A stretch of DNA of 64,000 nucleotides from Hydrangea macrophylla (GCA_033977485.1 CM066987.1:89746588-89810587); one strand, 5' to 3'. Shown: positions 44,070-55,609, counted from the stretch's first letter. The notes: generated by a model from the sequence alone, not told the origin. A program made the numbers and translations.

Positions 44070-45138
44070 ATGGCCACCACCCCCGTCATCTCCGACGGCC
44101 ACCCCCATCACATTTGACCTCCGACGACCACCACCTCCCGCCACCTCTCTCGATCACCTCTGCTACATTCGGCCACCACCCCTATCATTCCTGACCTCCG
44201 GCGACCACCACATACAGAGCATACCTCTGATGACCACTCCCACACCCTCTCCTAAAATCGTATGACTTCGCCACAATAAAAGTTAAGTGAAATTTCATTG
44301 AAAAGGTTAAATGAATTTCACTTGTTATAATTCAAAGCTAAGTAAAATTTCACTTAACTTAAATAATAATACGTAAAATTTAACTTAAGATATTCGCATC
44401 CTACCAAGCCCTAGGGCCTACAAGGCTAGTCACCCAAAAATGAAAAAAAAAAAAAAGGTGGTGGTGGCTTGCGATAGTGATGGTGGTGGCTCATGGTAGT
44501 GCACGATAGTGATGATGCTAGATTGTGGTGGCATGAGAAGGTAGTGGTGGTAGCTTGCGATGGCATTGGTGGTTGCTGGTGATGGTATAAGTTGTGGCTC
44601 GTAGTGTCATGTGATGGTGCTGGTGGTAGCTCGCGATGGTTTGCGATGATGATGGCGGTGGTGGCTTGCAGTGATGCGTGATGGTGGTGGTGGTTGTTCC
44701 TAGTGGCGCACGAAGGTGGTAGTGGCGGCGGCAACAGCAAACACCATTGCAGGGAGGAGAGAGAAAGTTTGAGAGAGAGAAGACAGATGGAGGTGGTGGT
44801 GGGCTCGCTAGGGTTCTAGGGGCAATTTTGTCTCTTAAAATGAAATTCAAAATCTAAGTGACTTTAGGAGCTATTTTTTTTAGAGTGTGTCCTTATGGGA
44901 TTTTTTTTTATTTATGGCATGTCTTTTAGGCCTTATTGACTCAATCTTAAGGACCTTAGACCAAGCCTCCCTTAAACAAAAATTCCGACAATATTGTGAG
45001 ATTTTACAACCTTTTCCGACGATATTGTGAAATTTCACCAAGCTTCACAAAATCGTCAGGGATTTTTGTCCAGTTTTATATGTGAAGGTCCTTTCGCTAA
45101 AAAAAAAAATCACTATTGGATCCAATGCTTAAAAAGTA
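44070..45138. other. Low-complexity CCACC / GGTGG DNA, no gene
   Basis: 44075-44225 is rich in CCACC and 44449-44740 in GGTGGTGGC. The two are partly complementary, which suggests a foldback arrangement. ORFs here (His/Pro-rich) are artefacts of the repeat. 44270-44370 has an AAGTGAAATTTCACTT palindrome. Confidence 0.5.
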
Positions 45139-45662
45139 GGGTAAATTTATACCCAAATCCCCTCAACTATTGCCTTTTTCAAATACCCCCTAAACTATAA
45201 AACTTGACAAATTGACCCCCTAGACTATTATAATATTTCAAAACATCCCTTAGGTTAGGTAGTCATCCTAAAAAATGAATACTTTTGTGTTATGTTACCA
45301 AAACATGATGTGAAAGTGTTAAAAACATGACATTTTTGCCTCTCCTTTGAGTTGTTGAACATTTTAGAACAAAAATGCATAAAATTTTATATACAAAGAG
45401 CAATTATGTGTGCAACAAAGGATAATATTGCCCTAAAATTTTCAACAGCTCAAAGGAGGAATAAATAAATATCATGTTGTCAGTATTGTTGTATCATATA
45501 TTGCTTACATGATACAAAAACGGTATTTGGTTTGGACGAATTTTATCAGAAAGGGGTGTTAGTGAAAAAATTCAATAATTGAGGGGGTCAATTTGTCGAG
45601 TTTTAAAATTTAGGGTGGTATTCGAAAAGAGTCATATTTTAGGGAGTGTTATTGTAATTATC
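45139..45662. mobile_element. Foldback MITE
   Basis: The left arm GGGTAAATTTATACCCAAATCC… and the right arm ending GTTATTGTAATTATC are imperfect inverses. The internal blocks 'AATACCCCCTAAACTAT' and 'GACAAATTGACCCCC' recur inverted near 45575-45620. No clear target duplication. Confidence 0.6.
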
Positions 45663-46047
45663 ACTTCACTATTTGTAATGTATCTAACAAGGGAAGTTTT
45701 TAGTTTTTGTGGAAAGAGTTTGAGCTTATGTGGGAAGGGATTCCCTTATAAATGAGTGGCCAGATGGATTGATAAAAAGATTTGGCTGGTTAGGTTACCA
45801 TGTCATCTCTATCTCCTTACAATAAATATTTATTTTTTCCTAAAATGGACTAAATTCTAATTACCCCTATTATTTCTTGGGAAAATTAAATAACAGTCTC
45901 TAGAATGGACTGTTACCCGATTTTGTAAGGATCTAAGGACAATTGTTTTTGAATTATATGGCCTTAAGTCCATTTTCAAACTGAAAATAAGTATATTGAC
46001 AAATTTACCTTCGTCACACATGTAGAGCATTGTTGTTTCTATTTGGG

Positions 46048-46238
46048 TAATGCTACACCCACACCCAAATTTCACACCCATCCATCCACACCCTAATGTG
46101 GATCAATGAGAGGAGGAGAGAGATTGTAAAGTGGTGTGGACCACAATAGATTCCACAGTCTTTCTCCTCTTCCTATTAGTCCACATCAGGGTGTAGATGA
46201 ATGGGTGTGAGATTTGGGTGTGGGTCTAGCATTACTCT
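46048..46238. mobile_element. Short MITE with ~60 bp inverted repeats
   Basis: GTAATGCTACACCCACACCC on the left pairs with GGGTGTGGGTCTAGCATTAC on the right, continuing through TTCACACCCAT and its inverse. Family not assigned. Confidence 0.75.
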
Positions 46239-46488
46239 TTCTGTTTTGTCACCTCAGCTCGTTCTTTAAGGAAATGTTTTTTTTTTCAAACTTTAAAATG
46301 CTATAACTTTCAAACCACAACTCCAATTTGAATAAAACTGATATCTTTGTAACCTAACATATATATTATAAAGTGGAATCAGACGCCTACCACGTGGCGA
46401 CTCAGTGTTTTTTTCCCACTTTTTTACATTATTCTATTTTTTTTCTTCCTATTTTCCATATCTCTAGAATTAATAAGATATACATGTG

Positions 46489-46491
<3 letters not shown>

Positions 46492-46550
<59 letters not shown>
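46492..46550. repeat. (CT)n microsatellite
   Basis: About 29 CT units, followed by a short C run and a T run. Confidence 0.95.
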
Positions 46551-46553
<3 letters not shown>

Positions 46554-46616
46554 CCCTTTTTTTTTCTATTTCCATATCTCTTTTTAAACCATCTCAAATC
46601 TCATCAATATCTAATG

Positions 46617-46770
46617 AGAATTGCTATGTACGACTAATTTTTCTATGTACACCGCTCAACTTTACTAACATGAGAATTTTTAGAAGAAAAATTATTAGAA
46701 TAAAAGAATTTGGTTATAAATAGCAAATACACGGGTATACCTAGCAATTCCCTACGTACATAGCAATTTC
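46617..46770. mobile_element. Small MITE, ~154 bp
   Basis: AGAATTGCTATGTACG on the left is inverted as CGTACATAGCAATTTC on the right. No gene. Confidence 0.6.
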
Positions 46771-46793
46771 CTATATAAATATCTATACATATG

Positions 46794-46976
46794 TACGGTC
46801 AAGCTTTAGAGTGAACAAGATAGAGTGAATAAGTGAATATTTTTTTTTGCCTAAAAAAACCCGCAGGCTGCCTCGCTGACAGCGTGCGCCCCACTGACCC
46901 ACTGGTTTTTTCAGGAAAAAAAATTTATTCACTAGGTATATTCACTCTACCTTGTTCACTGTAGAGCCTGGCCGTA
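46794..46976. mobile_element. Small MITE, ~183 bp
   Basis: TACGGTCAAGCTTTAGAGTG on the left pairs with the inverse on the right (CACTGTAGAGCCTGGCCGTA), and AAGATAGAGTGAATA is also inverted. The centre is GC-rich. Confidence 0.7.
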
Positions 46977-47129
46977 TATATATGCATATATCTCAAAATA
47001 TACACACATACATGACACAAACTAAACTAATATAACTGCATATTATATAAAATAACAATATCACCAACAAATTTACGTACATAAAATTTGCTTAGTGAAA
47101 AAATACTATCTGATATTCACATATTTTTA

Positions 47130-47615
47130 GGGTTAAATACACTTACACCCCCTTGTGGTTTGGTTGATTTGAACTTACCCCTTGTGCTTTAAATTTTGGC
47201 ACTAATACCCCTTATGGTTTGGACTAAAGTGCAACTGTAACTTTTTTCCATCCAAATTAACGGTTTTAAACTTGGGAGCCCTTATTTGAAGGGTAAAATG
47301 GCTCTTTTGCCCCTAGAAGTCATATTAAAAGGAAAACAAGTCATAAATCATTTTCTTTGGGTCAAGCACATGACCTACACCAAGAAAATTGTAAAAAATA
47401 TTAAAGATTCTTTCTCACCCAATTCAAAACCATATGTTTCTTCCTAAATGAATTGAAGCAAACAAATTTTATTTTTAACATTGTTATGAAGACTTGGGAG
47501 TAATTTGGTCATTTTGGCTTGCTCCAACAAATTTTAATAGTTGCACTTTAGTCCAAATGACAGAGGATATTAGTGCCAAAGTTTAAACCACAGGGGGCGT
47601 ACGTGTGTTTAACCC
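47130..47615. mobile_element. Foldback MITE of the GGGTTAA type
   Basis: GGGTTAAATACACTTACACC at the left and its inverse GTGTTTAACCC at the right. Internal phrases (GGCACTAATACCCCTTATGG; TTTGGACTAAAGTGCAACTG) are close to those of the MITE at 32874, so the two belong to one superfamily. The target duplication is unclear. Confidence 0.65.
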
Positions 47616-47621
47616 TTTTTT

Positions 47622-48260
47622 TTTATACATACATAGATACCATTAAATTCAAGTATGTTATTTACTACGTTTTAGATCATATTTAATCTAATCTATATCT
47701 TTTACAAGTGTAAGAGTTCTAACCAAACAAGAAGTTTTCCACATTTTACTTTAACCATGTTTTAGTTCGTAAATTTTCACTACATAAATTTGAACACTAA
47801 GAATCTGTTTGACAATACTAAAAAATTAAATGCAGAATTTCAGGCACTAAAATTTTTAAGTGAGTGAATTTGCAATACTAAAAATGGTGTTTTCAGTATT
47901 GAAATAAACTGCATTCATTGGTTAGTTTCGTAGAATTTTTTCACTTAAATTCATATATTTTTTTATACATACATATATACACCATTAAATCCAAGTATAT
48001 TATTTACTACTTTTTAGATCACATCCAATCTAATTTATATATTTTTCAACTGCAAGAGTTCTAACCAAAGAAGAGGTTATCCACATTTTACTTTAACCAT
48101 AATTTAGTTCTTAAATTTTCAGTATTTAAAATTCAAAACTAAAATTTTAAGTGCTGAATTTTAGGCACTGAAAATTTTAAGTGAGTGAATTTGCAATGCT
48201 GAAAATAGTGTTTTTAGTATTGAAATAAACTACATCTAGTGGTTAATTTCGTAGATTTTT
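47622..48260. repeat. Tandem duplication, unit ~335 bp
   Basis: ATACATACATA…ACCATTAAATTCAAGTAT begins each unit (47628 and 47965), and the two continue in parallel to about 47955 and 48255. A hAT-like TAAGAATCTGTTTGA/TCAAACTGGCCCTTA inverted pair near 47805 and 48420 spans part of it. Confidence 0.75.
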
Positions 48261-48770
48261 TTCATTTAAAGTTTTTAGTGGGTTTTTTGTTGCTTTTTTA
48301 ATTAAGTGATACATTTATCAAATGCTCTGGAAAAAAAAGTGCCAAAAAATTTCATTTTCACCACTTAATTAGGTTATTAAATACACCCTTAGTTTTCAGT
48401 AATTAATTATCAGTTTTATCAAACTGGCCCTTAGATTTCAATGATTTTATAGAGTTGTATCTATCAAATGTTTGAATTGTAGCAAATCTCTCGTGCATTG
48501 CACGGGCTACAAATGTAGTCTAGAAGAAAGATCTATACAACAAGATCCATAGTGACTCTAAAAAAAAAATCGTGTCACTGTTGGATCAATATTGATCGGG
48601 AGAGAACAAATCCTAATTGCATGCCTTAATTCACAGTTGTTAGTACTTTTTTATCCTATTTTTGTATAATTTTACTTCGTTTTCTATTTTCTGTCAGGAT
48701 TTGGAGAAAAGTAAGGATTTCAAGCTAAATAGGGTGAAAAAGCAGAAGAAAAGAAGCTGAAAAAACCACA

Positions 48771-48846
48771 TCGCGCGAGTGGCCCGCTTGCACGAAACCC
48801 AAGAACTCGCTCGCGCGACCTCTCAGAATCGCGCTAGCGCGACCTG
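48771..48846 (+). promoter_or_regulatory. CGCGCGAG palindrome cluster, 5' LTR
   Basis: TCGCGCGAG, CTCGCTCGCGCGA and CGCGCTAGCGCG units lie 140-215 bp before the TATA box. They are CG-rich counterparts of the TCGATCGA clusters in the first Athila element. Confidence 0.5.
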
Positions 48847-48983
48847 TGTAAAAACCAAATACGTGTATTTCAGTATTCTGAAGACTCCTACGCGAACGAA
48901 ACTGCCTAATTATGTTTGGAAAGCTAAATACAGCAGTTTTAGTGCGAATTGGGTTAGGAAAGCTTCCAAACTTGCTCTAAATC

Positions 48984-48991
48984 TATAAATA
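48984..48991 (+). promoter_or_regulatory. TATA box, second Athila element
   Basis: TATAAATA; the copy in the 3' LTR is at 56193-56200. Confidence 0.75.
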
Positions 48992-49907
48992 CTCAATTAT
49001 AATTTAATTCTTAGGTTGACAATTATTATACATCCATATACAACAAAAACTTCAGTCATTGAAGAGAGGAAAGCAAGGAGAAGAAGAAGAAGACTAAGGA
49101 TTCCCATGGCCTCCTCCATCAACCTTTTGCCGTTCATCAATTCTATGGCTAACTAAACTCAAGATCTAGGGTTTCAATGAAACCCTAGCCAAGTAATAGG
49201 TTGTATTTTATGTTTTTATTTTAGTTTTATTATGTATGGATGACATTTACATGTTCTGAGGATTTTTATAAATAAATCGTGCTTTTATTGATTAAATCGT
49301 TACTTTCAAAGTTTACTCTTGTCTTAGATCTATTTTGATGATAGTGTGCTCAATGATCTATGCTTGCTGTGCTTGTTTAGATTATTTACATGTAATGGTG
49401 CTTAAATTGAATTGTGCTATCAAGTATCCGAATAGTCCATGCCTAGATTAAACGGATTATACCACAACCCTAGTTTAGTGTGGGATAATTCGTGCTAACC
49501 GAAAATGGAATATGTTGGTGCTTGAACCATAATTATTTTCTTGAAGGAGGAATTGGGCTTGTAGCTACCATTCCCCATTATCATCTAACTTAATAAGCTG
49601 AAGTAATTCGTAAATACCCTTATTATGAAGCTAGTGGTGGATTTACAATCCTAGGTTCCTTAAACTTATTATAAAAATAAATATTTAATTGCTTTCATAA
49701 TTTAGATTTACTTCTATTGTTATTAGTTTAATTCAAATTAAATCAAAAATCCGTTTTTCTTAATTAACTAAATTTAGGTTTCCAAAATTAAAGTGCGTAG
49801 TATTCAATCTCTGTGGGTTCGACCTTTACTTCCACACTGCAAATCTTTTGAAAGTAAAGCATAAGTTAAGCATACTTTTATATCTTGATTTTGACAAGAT
49901 TAATTTT

Positions 49908-49925
49908 TGGCGCCGTTGCCGGGGA
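49908..49925 (+). other. Primer-binding site, tRNA-Asp type
   Basis: TGGCGCCGTTGCCGGGGA, the canonical Athila primer site, is five bases after the LTR end. Confidence 0.93.
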
Positions 49926-50400
49926 TTGCATTACTACCTTTAGTTTTAGAATCTTAGTTTAGTTAATTCGTAAATATTAGATTAGGTTTTCTTTTTCTTA
50001 TTTTTCCGTTTTATTTTGAGTCACTAACTTTTCTTTTTATTTTTGTAATTTCTTAAGTACTCAAAATTCTAGCGTTTCGCGTGGAACTGCTGTGCACGTC
50101 AAAGGAGCTTACACGAAAAATAAATAAATAAAAATAATTCAAGTAAATTGCTTCCTTTGAAATTTGCTTCAATTCATTGTAAGTTAGGGCGCTGAGACGC
50201 AATTACTTGCATTAGGTTAGGTGTGGAGTGAGCACTGCATTAGCTAAGAAACCCGGGGCGCTTGGCTTTGACGCGAATCACTGCATAAGGATAATTACAT
50301 GCATCATAGTAGTACTGTGTGCTTGCGTGCTTGATTACTTGCGTAGTTATTTTTGTTTTTGTTGAGTCAGTCGTTGTTTTAGTGTATTTTCTGTTAGTTT
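49926..50400 (+). other. Leader of the second Athila element
   Basis: Untranslated leader with no ORF of note. It includes three 'GCGCTGAG/GGCGCTTGG'-like phrases. Confidence 0.5.
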
Positions 50401-51857
50401 ATGTTTGGTACACGTTCAAATAAACCGGAATTACAACCTTTCGATCTTGAACTTGAACGTACCCTTAGAATCAATAAGTCTTCAACCCTAGCTCCTAGAG
50501 CTCAGTTGATAATAGACGACGAGTCGACTCCAAAACCATCGTCGTTGTTTCAGGCTAAAATTCAAAGTACCCTTAGACATTTACGAAAAACTTGAACTTT
50601 TAACATAGAACCTATTCCAATGGCCGACGGCGAAAATAATGGAAATAACAAAAATAATCCCAATCCTAATATACCTCCGCCGCCTCCGCTTAGGGATTAC
50701 TTTATTCCTACAACTTGCACGCCTCACGCAGGTATCGAATTACCGGAGGCGACGGCATCTCACTTTGAGATAAAGTCGTCTACCATCTCGCTACTTCCTT
50801 CATTCGATGGTCGTTTTAATGAAGACCCTTACCAGCACTTAGGAGATTTTCAAGATATTTGCTCTACGTTAAAAACCCAGAATTTCACTGATGATGAATT
50901 AAAACTACGTCTCTTCCCATTCTCTTTAAGGGATAAAGTGAAGTATTGGCTCCAATCTTTGGAGCTAAATACAATTAAAACCTGGGAAGCCTTACACACC
51001 GCATTTTTACAAAAAAATTTCCCTATTATGCGTACAAATCAGATAAGGAAATCCATAACAAATTTGTGATGCAAGATGGGGAAACACTTTATGATACTTG
51101 GGAAAAGTTTAAAGAATTATTACGCTTATGCCCACATCATCAGGTTCCTAAGTGGCAATTAGTTTAAGTCTTCTACGAGGGGCTTATTCCCTCTGTCCGT
51201 AATACCGTCGATGTCGTTTGTGCGGGTACATTCCTACACAAAAGCGCCAACAAGGCATGGAAGATTTTCGAAACGTTAAGCGAGAACTCAATGTACCAGG
51301 CTGTGTCACTACATTCTGAAGGATACCTGCCACCACCAAAAAGAGAGGTAAAAGTTGAGTCAAGTCATTCAATCGAAATACAAGAATTAAATAGAAAACT
51401 TGACCAACTTATGATGATGGAAAATAGGTCTACTCCACCTTCTTCTGAAGTATGTGTATTATGTTCTGAACCGTCTCATAATATCTTCGCATGTCCTTCT
51501 GCATCTCAATATCCGAAATTCGTGGAGCAACACATTAATTCTATTCAACAATTCCTACGAAATAATTTTAATCCTATGACTAATAATCCGGACATGCCAT
51601 GGAGAAATCATCCTAATTATTCATGGAAAAATAATAATAATCATAATAATAATGAAGCGACTAATTTTCCTAATACTTATCGACCCCAATTTCAACAAAC
51701 TCAATACCAACACCTTCCTCCTAATCCTAACCCTCCAAGGGTTAACGCTTTTGAGGAGACAGTGTTGGCATCCCTTAAGAATATCGAAACACAAGTACAA
51801 GCACAAGCACAGATAGTGCGCTCTCACACACAATCCATTGCGAAGCTTGAATCCTAA
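50401..51857 (+). pseudogene. gag of the second Athila element
   Basis: An N-terminal stretch (50401-50595) is separated from the main gag (MADGENNGNN at 50620) by a TGA in the same frame. The gag core shows LRLFPFSLRDKVKYWLQSL, TWEKFKELLRLCPHHQ and VFYEGLIPSVRNTVD. A frameshift lies at about 51065 and a stop (TAA) near 51165. A CCHC knuckle, CVLCSEPSHNIFAC, is at about 51453-51494, with Asn-rich and Gln-rich tracts after it. The stop at 51855-51857 replaces the Gln that normally precedes MGQIA. Confidence 0.9.
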
Positions 51858-53090
51858 ATGGGACAAATAGCTAATGCTATGAGTCGTAGAAACGAGGGTA
51901 AGTTGCCTAGTCAAACTATTCAAAATCCTAAGGGACAATGTGAGAATGGGGGGTCGAGTGAGCACGTGAATGCCATTTCGACTAGGACAACTATTCGGGA
52001 AGAGAAAGTTGTGGTAATTCCGGATGAGGGTGAGAAAAATATAAACGTACATTCGAATAAAGAAAATGGTGAGGAGGTGAGTCAAAATAAGAAAGAAAAA
52101 GAATCAATCCCGACGACGTATATTCCAAAACTACCTTTTCCACCAAACGTTGAGGAACCGTCAAATTTTTCAAAGAAAACATCAAAAACTGAAGATATAC
52201 TCGAAGTATTTAAACAAGTAAAAATTAATATTCCATTCCTCGATGCTATAAAACAAATACATGCTTACGTGAAATGTTTAAAAGACCTTTGTACGCAAAA
52301 GTGCAAGTTGTGCAGTCATACTCCTAAAAAGGTATTTCTTACAGAAAAAGTGAGCTCAATTTTCCAACACGCTACTTCGAAGTATAAAGATCCAGGTACG
52401 CCTACGATTTCATGTGTCATAGGTGACACTATCATTCATCGGGCTCTCCTTGACTTAGGAGCTAGTGTTAATCTCTTACCGTATCACGTCTATAAACAAC
52501 TAGGACTAGGTGAACTTAAGCCTACGGCCGCTACCATACAATTAGCGGATCGTTCTATTAAAATCCCTAGAGGAATCGTCGAGGACGTCTTAGTAAAAGT
52601 TGATAAATGTTATTATCCTGTCGACTTCATAGTCCTTGACACTGAACCCGTGCTAGATGCTAGGAAACACACTCCTGTCATCTTAGGCCATCCATTCTTA
52701 GCAACCGCTAACGCTCATGTTAACTGTCGGACGGGGGTAATGAAGGTGTCATTTGGGAACATGAACTTAAAATTAAATGTATTTAATGCTATCGATCAAC
52801 CTCCTAAAGACGACGATTACCTATGTGAGGCGGAATGTGAGGTAAGGCGGAATATTGAGCTTAACAAAGAACTGAATATGGGTGAGGAAAATAATATAAT
52901 TTGTAGTGAGCGGATGAATTTGAATAATCAGGACCCCAAAGATGAATTTACTCCGAAGGTACAAAATCATTTTGAACATAATACGGAAGAACCGTCGGTC
53001 GAACTAATTCAAAGCGACGTTATTTCTGCTTATCACGGGGCTCTTCCTGATATCTTAAAGGGTACAAACTCTGATTTTCAACCTACTTAA
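51858..53090 (+). CDS. Gag C-terminus and aspartic protease of the second Athila element
   Basis: This 410-codon frame is open. It starts MGQIANAMSRRNEGKLPSQT and continues the gag frame across a single TAA. The protease motif ALLDLGASVNLLPY has its Asp at 52451-52453, and VILGHPFLATA follows. It aligns well with 18540-19100 of the first Athila element. The protein ends at 53088-53090, soon after the protease, where a complete Athila would run on into reverse transcriptase. Whether the ATG is used, or the frame is an accident of the stop, is unknown. Confidence 0.85.
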   Translation: MGQIANAMSRRNEGKLPSQTIQNPKGQCENGGSSEHVNAISTRTTIREEKVVVIPDEGEKNINVHSNKENGEEVSQNKKEKESIPTTYIPKLPFPPNVEEPSNFSKKTSKTEDILEVFKQVKINIPFLDAIKQIHAYVKCLKDLCTQKCKLCSHTPKKVFLTEKVSSIFQHATSKYKDPGTPTISCVIGDTIIHRALLDLGASVNLLPYHVYKQLGLGELKPTAATIQLADRSIKIPRGIVEDVLVKVDKCYYPVDFIVLDTEPVLDARKHTPVILGHPFLATANAHVNCRTGVMKVSFGNMNLKLNVFNAIDQPPKDDDYLCEAECEVRRNIELNKELNMGEENNIICSERMNLNNQDPKDEFTPKVQNHFEHNTEEPSVELIQSDVISAYHGALPDILKGTNSDFQPT

Positions 53091-53300
53091 ATCTTGAGCT
53101 AGAATGGTCTAGCTAAAGAAGTAAAAGATAGCGCTTCTTGGGAGGCAACCCAATCTTTAGTTCGTCTGTTTCTATTATTTTTGGTCATTTTTGGGTCTTT
53201 TTGAGTTAGTTTTGGTCATTCTGAATAGGTTGGGGGTCGGAGTAAACTTATTTTTAGTTTATATACAAAAAAAATAAAGAAAAAGAGGAAAAATTGCAAC
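53091..53300 (+). other. Junction replacing the pol region
   Basis: After the stop comes GCGCTTCTTGGGAGGCAACCC, text like that which normally follows the end of Athila pol, so RT to integrase is absent as a block. A polypurine-like GTTGGGGGTC is at 53230-53239. Confidence 0.5.
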
Positions 53301-53536
53301 TCGCGCGAGCTTGCACTTTAGTGAATTTTTTTTAAAAAAAAACCTTATGTGATATATAGCCTCAGTATCACCTCGCGCCGGAATTCACGCGTGCGAGGAG
53401 GTCGCTCGAGTGGCCCGCTCGCGCGATCTGGGGACTTAGAAATTTTTCTTTTATAAAACGTAAAATAAGATTCTGCTTAAACTTGCAGAGGAATTCGCGC
53501 CAACGAGGGTCGATCCCGCGGTCCGCTCACGCGAGG
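53301..53536 (+). promoter_or_regulatory. Internal CGCGCGAG palindrome cluster
   Basis: Three sub-clusters (53301-53320, 53370-53440, 53493-53536) repeat the motifs of this element's LTR (GCTCGCGCGA, GAATTCGCGCC). A TATA-like TTTATAAAA is at about 53451-53459. The arrangement parallels the internal cluster of the first Athila element. Confidence 0.45.
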
Positions 53537-55600
53537 TGGGGATTTCTCAATTTTTCTCTTTGTTCTTTGACCTTCTGTTTCTCCAACCTATCTAGTTGTT
53601 TTTCATTTCTGTTTGTTCTTTTCAGTTCTTTTCGTTTAAGTTTATCTTTGTTTCCATAGTTCTAGTTTTGTTTTTCTTTATTTCCTTTACGTTCTTTTAA
53701 TTCTAGTTTAGTTTCTATTGTAAAAAAAAATGATAAATAAATAACAAAATATACAAAAAAACAAATGTATTATATATTAGCTTTTATTATTTATTTATTT
53801 GTTTAATTTTCTTTTGTTAAGTATTAACAGGTGAAATAGTGCTCCGTTTGGAGTAATTGAACTTTGATTCCATATTATTATACGTTCACCTATTTGTGAG
53901 TGCCGAGATCGACTATTATCGTTCCTTTCTTACCTACTCTCCTTTCTTTCATTTTATTGTTTCATTGGGGACAATGAAAGGTTCAGTTTGGGGGTAAGCA
54001 CTTACATGCACATTATTATATACACCAGAATTTTGAAATTTTTTTTCGATACTTGTGCTTAAATAAACTATGTCACTTACGACTTTGCAATATCTAGTCG
54101 ATACATCTTGTTATGTAACTTGGATTGTTATAGAATGGTAAACAAGAGAAGATGTGATTAAATATTTGCTGAAGTCATGATATGACGTTTTAGGTCATGT
54201 ATCGTTCGAATCGTAGTTTTATATCATAGATTTGCACACAAACCTATGCATTACACGTGGTCGCGTGAATACATGTTTGATGTGAACTATAACATGATTC
54301 GGATTTCTAGATAACACATGGTGGAGACTAAGACCCGGTGAGGTTTTGAGCCTATCTTTTCTTTATAGAGGGTTACAAATGCATTGTGTTTGTCGAATTT
54401 CATTGAAATATCGCATTAACTCGTTGTTTAGTCTCATTATTCTTGTTTTGGTTGATAAGTCAAGTTAAAATATTTGTTACCATGCTAAATAATCTTCTGT
54501 CGTAAACATTAAAGAACCATATGACCATAGAAGATGATGGTAAGCCCTCTTTGTTTACTGCCGACCGATAAATTATAAAATTTCCTTAGTTCGCCCCCTT
54601 GAGCCATTAAAATGTTGTTTTTTATTAAATTACCATTATCCTGTTTTTGCTCCAATTTGGCCAACTTGGAGTTTACCATTAAAAGATTGATCAACTTTTA
54701 GTGGTGTTAAGGTGGTGTGTGATTGAGAAGAAGAAGAAGAAAATAAGATGATGTTTGGGGTGGTTGCCTTGTTATTTATTGAATATTTGTTTCAAAAGCA
54801 ACGAGAAGGAAAAGAATAGAGAAAAAGAAAAGAAAAAAAAAGAAAAAAAAGATTGAAAAAAAAGAGGAAAGAAATTAAAAAAGAAATATGAAAAGGAAGA
54901 GAATGAAAATATGAAACTTGGTAGAAGAGACGAATGAAAGAAATAGAACATGCCTTACAATACCATTCTAAAACTACCTAATTAATCCTTTGTATCATTT
55001 TTCATTGGCCGAGCCACATTACAACCTTTGAAAAGTCCTATTTGATCCTAGCAATACGGTTTGGATATATAAACGATGGGAGGGGATTAAAACATGGTTA
55101 CGATTAATTTTTCTTGATTGTTAGCGTCCTATCCATGAGACTACTGTTCTTTCGTGTCATGCGTCTTTTCCGAGTTATATATGAGCGGTTTCTCGTTTTG
55201 AAAACATATTTCCTTTGCTCCCATATATTAGAAAAATAAGACTTGTTTCTGAGTGTTTCATTTGAGAGTGTAATTGACATTGTGAGATTCGTAGTCAAGA
55301 CATAGTTAAATGGTTATTCGAGTTATATTCCAAGTTCATGACATGAGCGTGTTCATTTGACTACCATATCACACACATGCAATTTTATGATAAACTCTAT
55401 TGATTTATACGATGCATGTGCTTAAGATTACTTTTCATGATGTAGGTAGACGTTTGATTCCTTTTCTTCTTGTTCGCTATTCTATTTCAAATCTCTGTCT
55501 TATGATAAGAAGTATCGAACGTTATATTTTTCGTTTTAATATTAAATTTTTTAAAAATATATATAATGAAATAAAGATGGTTGTGGGTAACTTGTTGACG
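53537..55600 (+). other. 3' non-coding region of the second Athila element
   Basis: No protein domain. It contains a polypurine-like CAGTTTGGGGGTAAG (53983-53997), a purine tract of GAAAAGAAA type at 54780-54925, and blocks shared with 27000-28980. Confidence 0.6.
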
Positions 55601-55609
55601 AGAACCCGC

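Larger units (their letters stand above)
46344..48523 (+). mobile_element. Probable non-autonomous Helitron with nested MITEs
   Basis: The left end starts TC and shortly reads ATATTATAAAGTGGAATC, then GCCACGTGG-like text, as in many plant Helitron 5' ends. The right end has a hairpin CGTGCATTGCACG (48492-48504) and then CTAG (48520-48523). The base after CTAG is A rather than the usual T, so the last base or the boundary is uncertain. No Rep/helicase gene is present. Confidence 0.5.
48593..49902 (+). repeat. 5' LTR of the second Athila element (1310 bp)
   Basis: It ends TTGACAAGATTA, where the 3' LTR has TTGACAAAATCA, so the terminal CA has become TA. It lacks about 30 bp of CG-rich repeat present in the 3' LTR. 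Confidence 0.93.

Noticed and set aside
44426..44850. Minus-strand His/Pro-rich ORFs
   Set aside because: These are the low-complexity GGTGG repeats read on the other strand; no stop-free length beyond that expected from composition.
48492..48523. Rho-independent terminator-like hairpin
   Set aside because: The hairpin fits a Helitron 3' end, and the DNA is eukaryotic.
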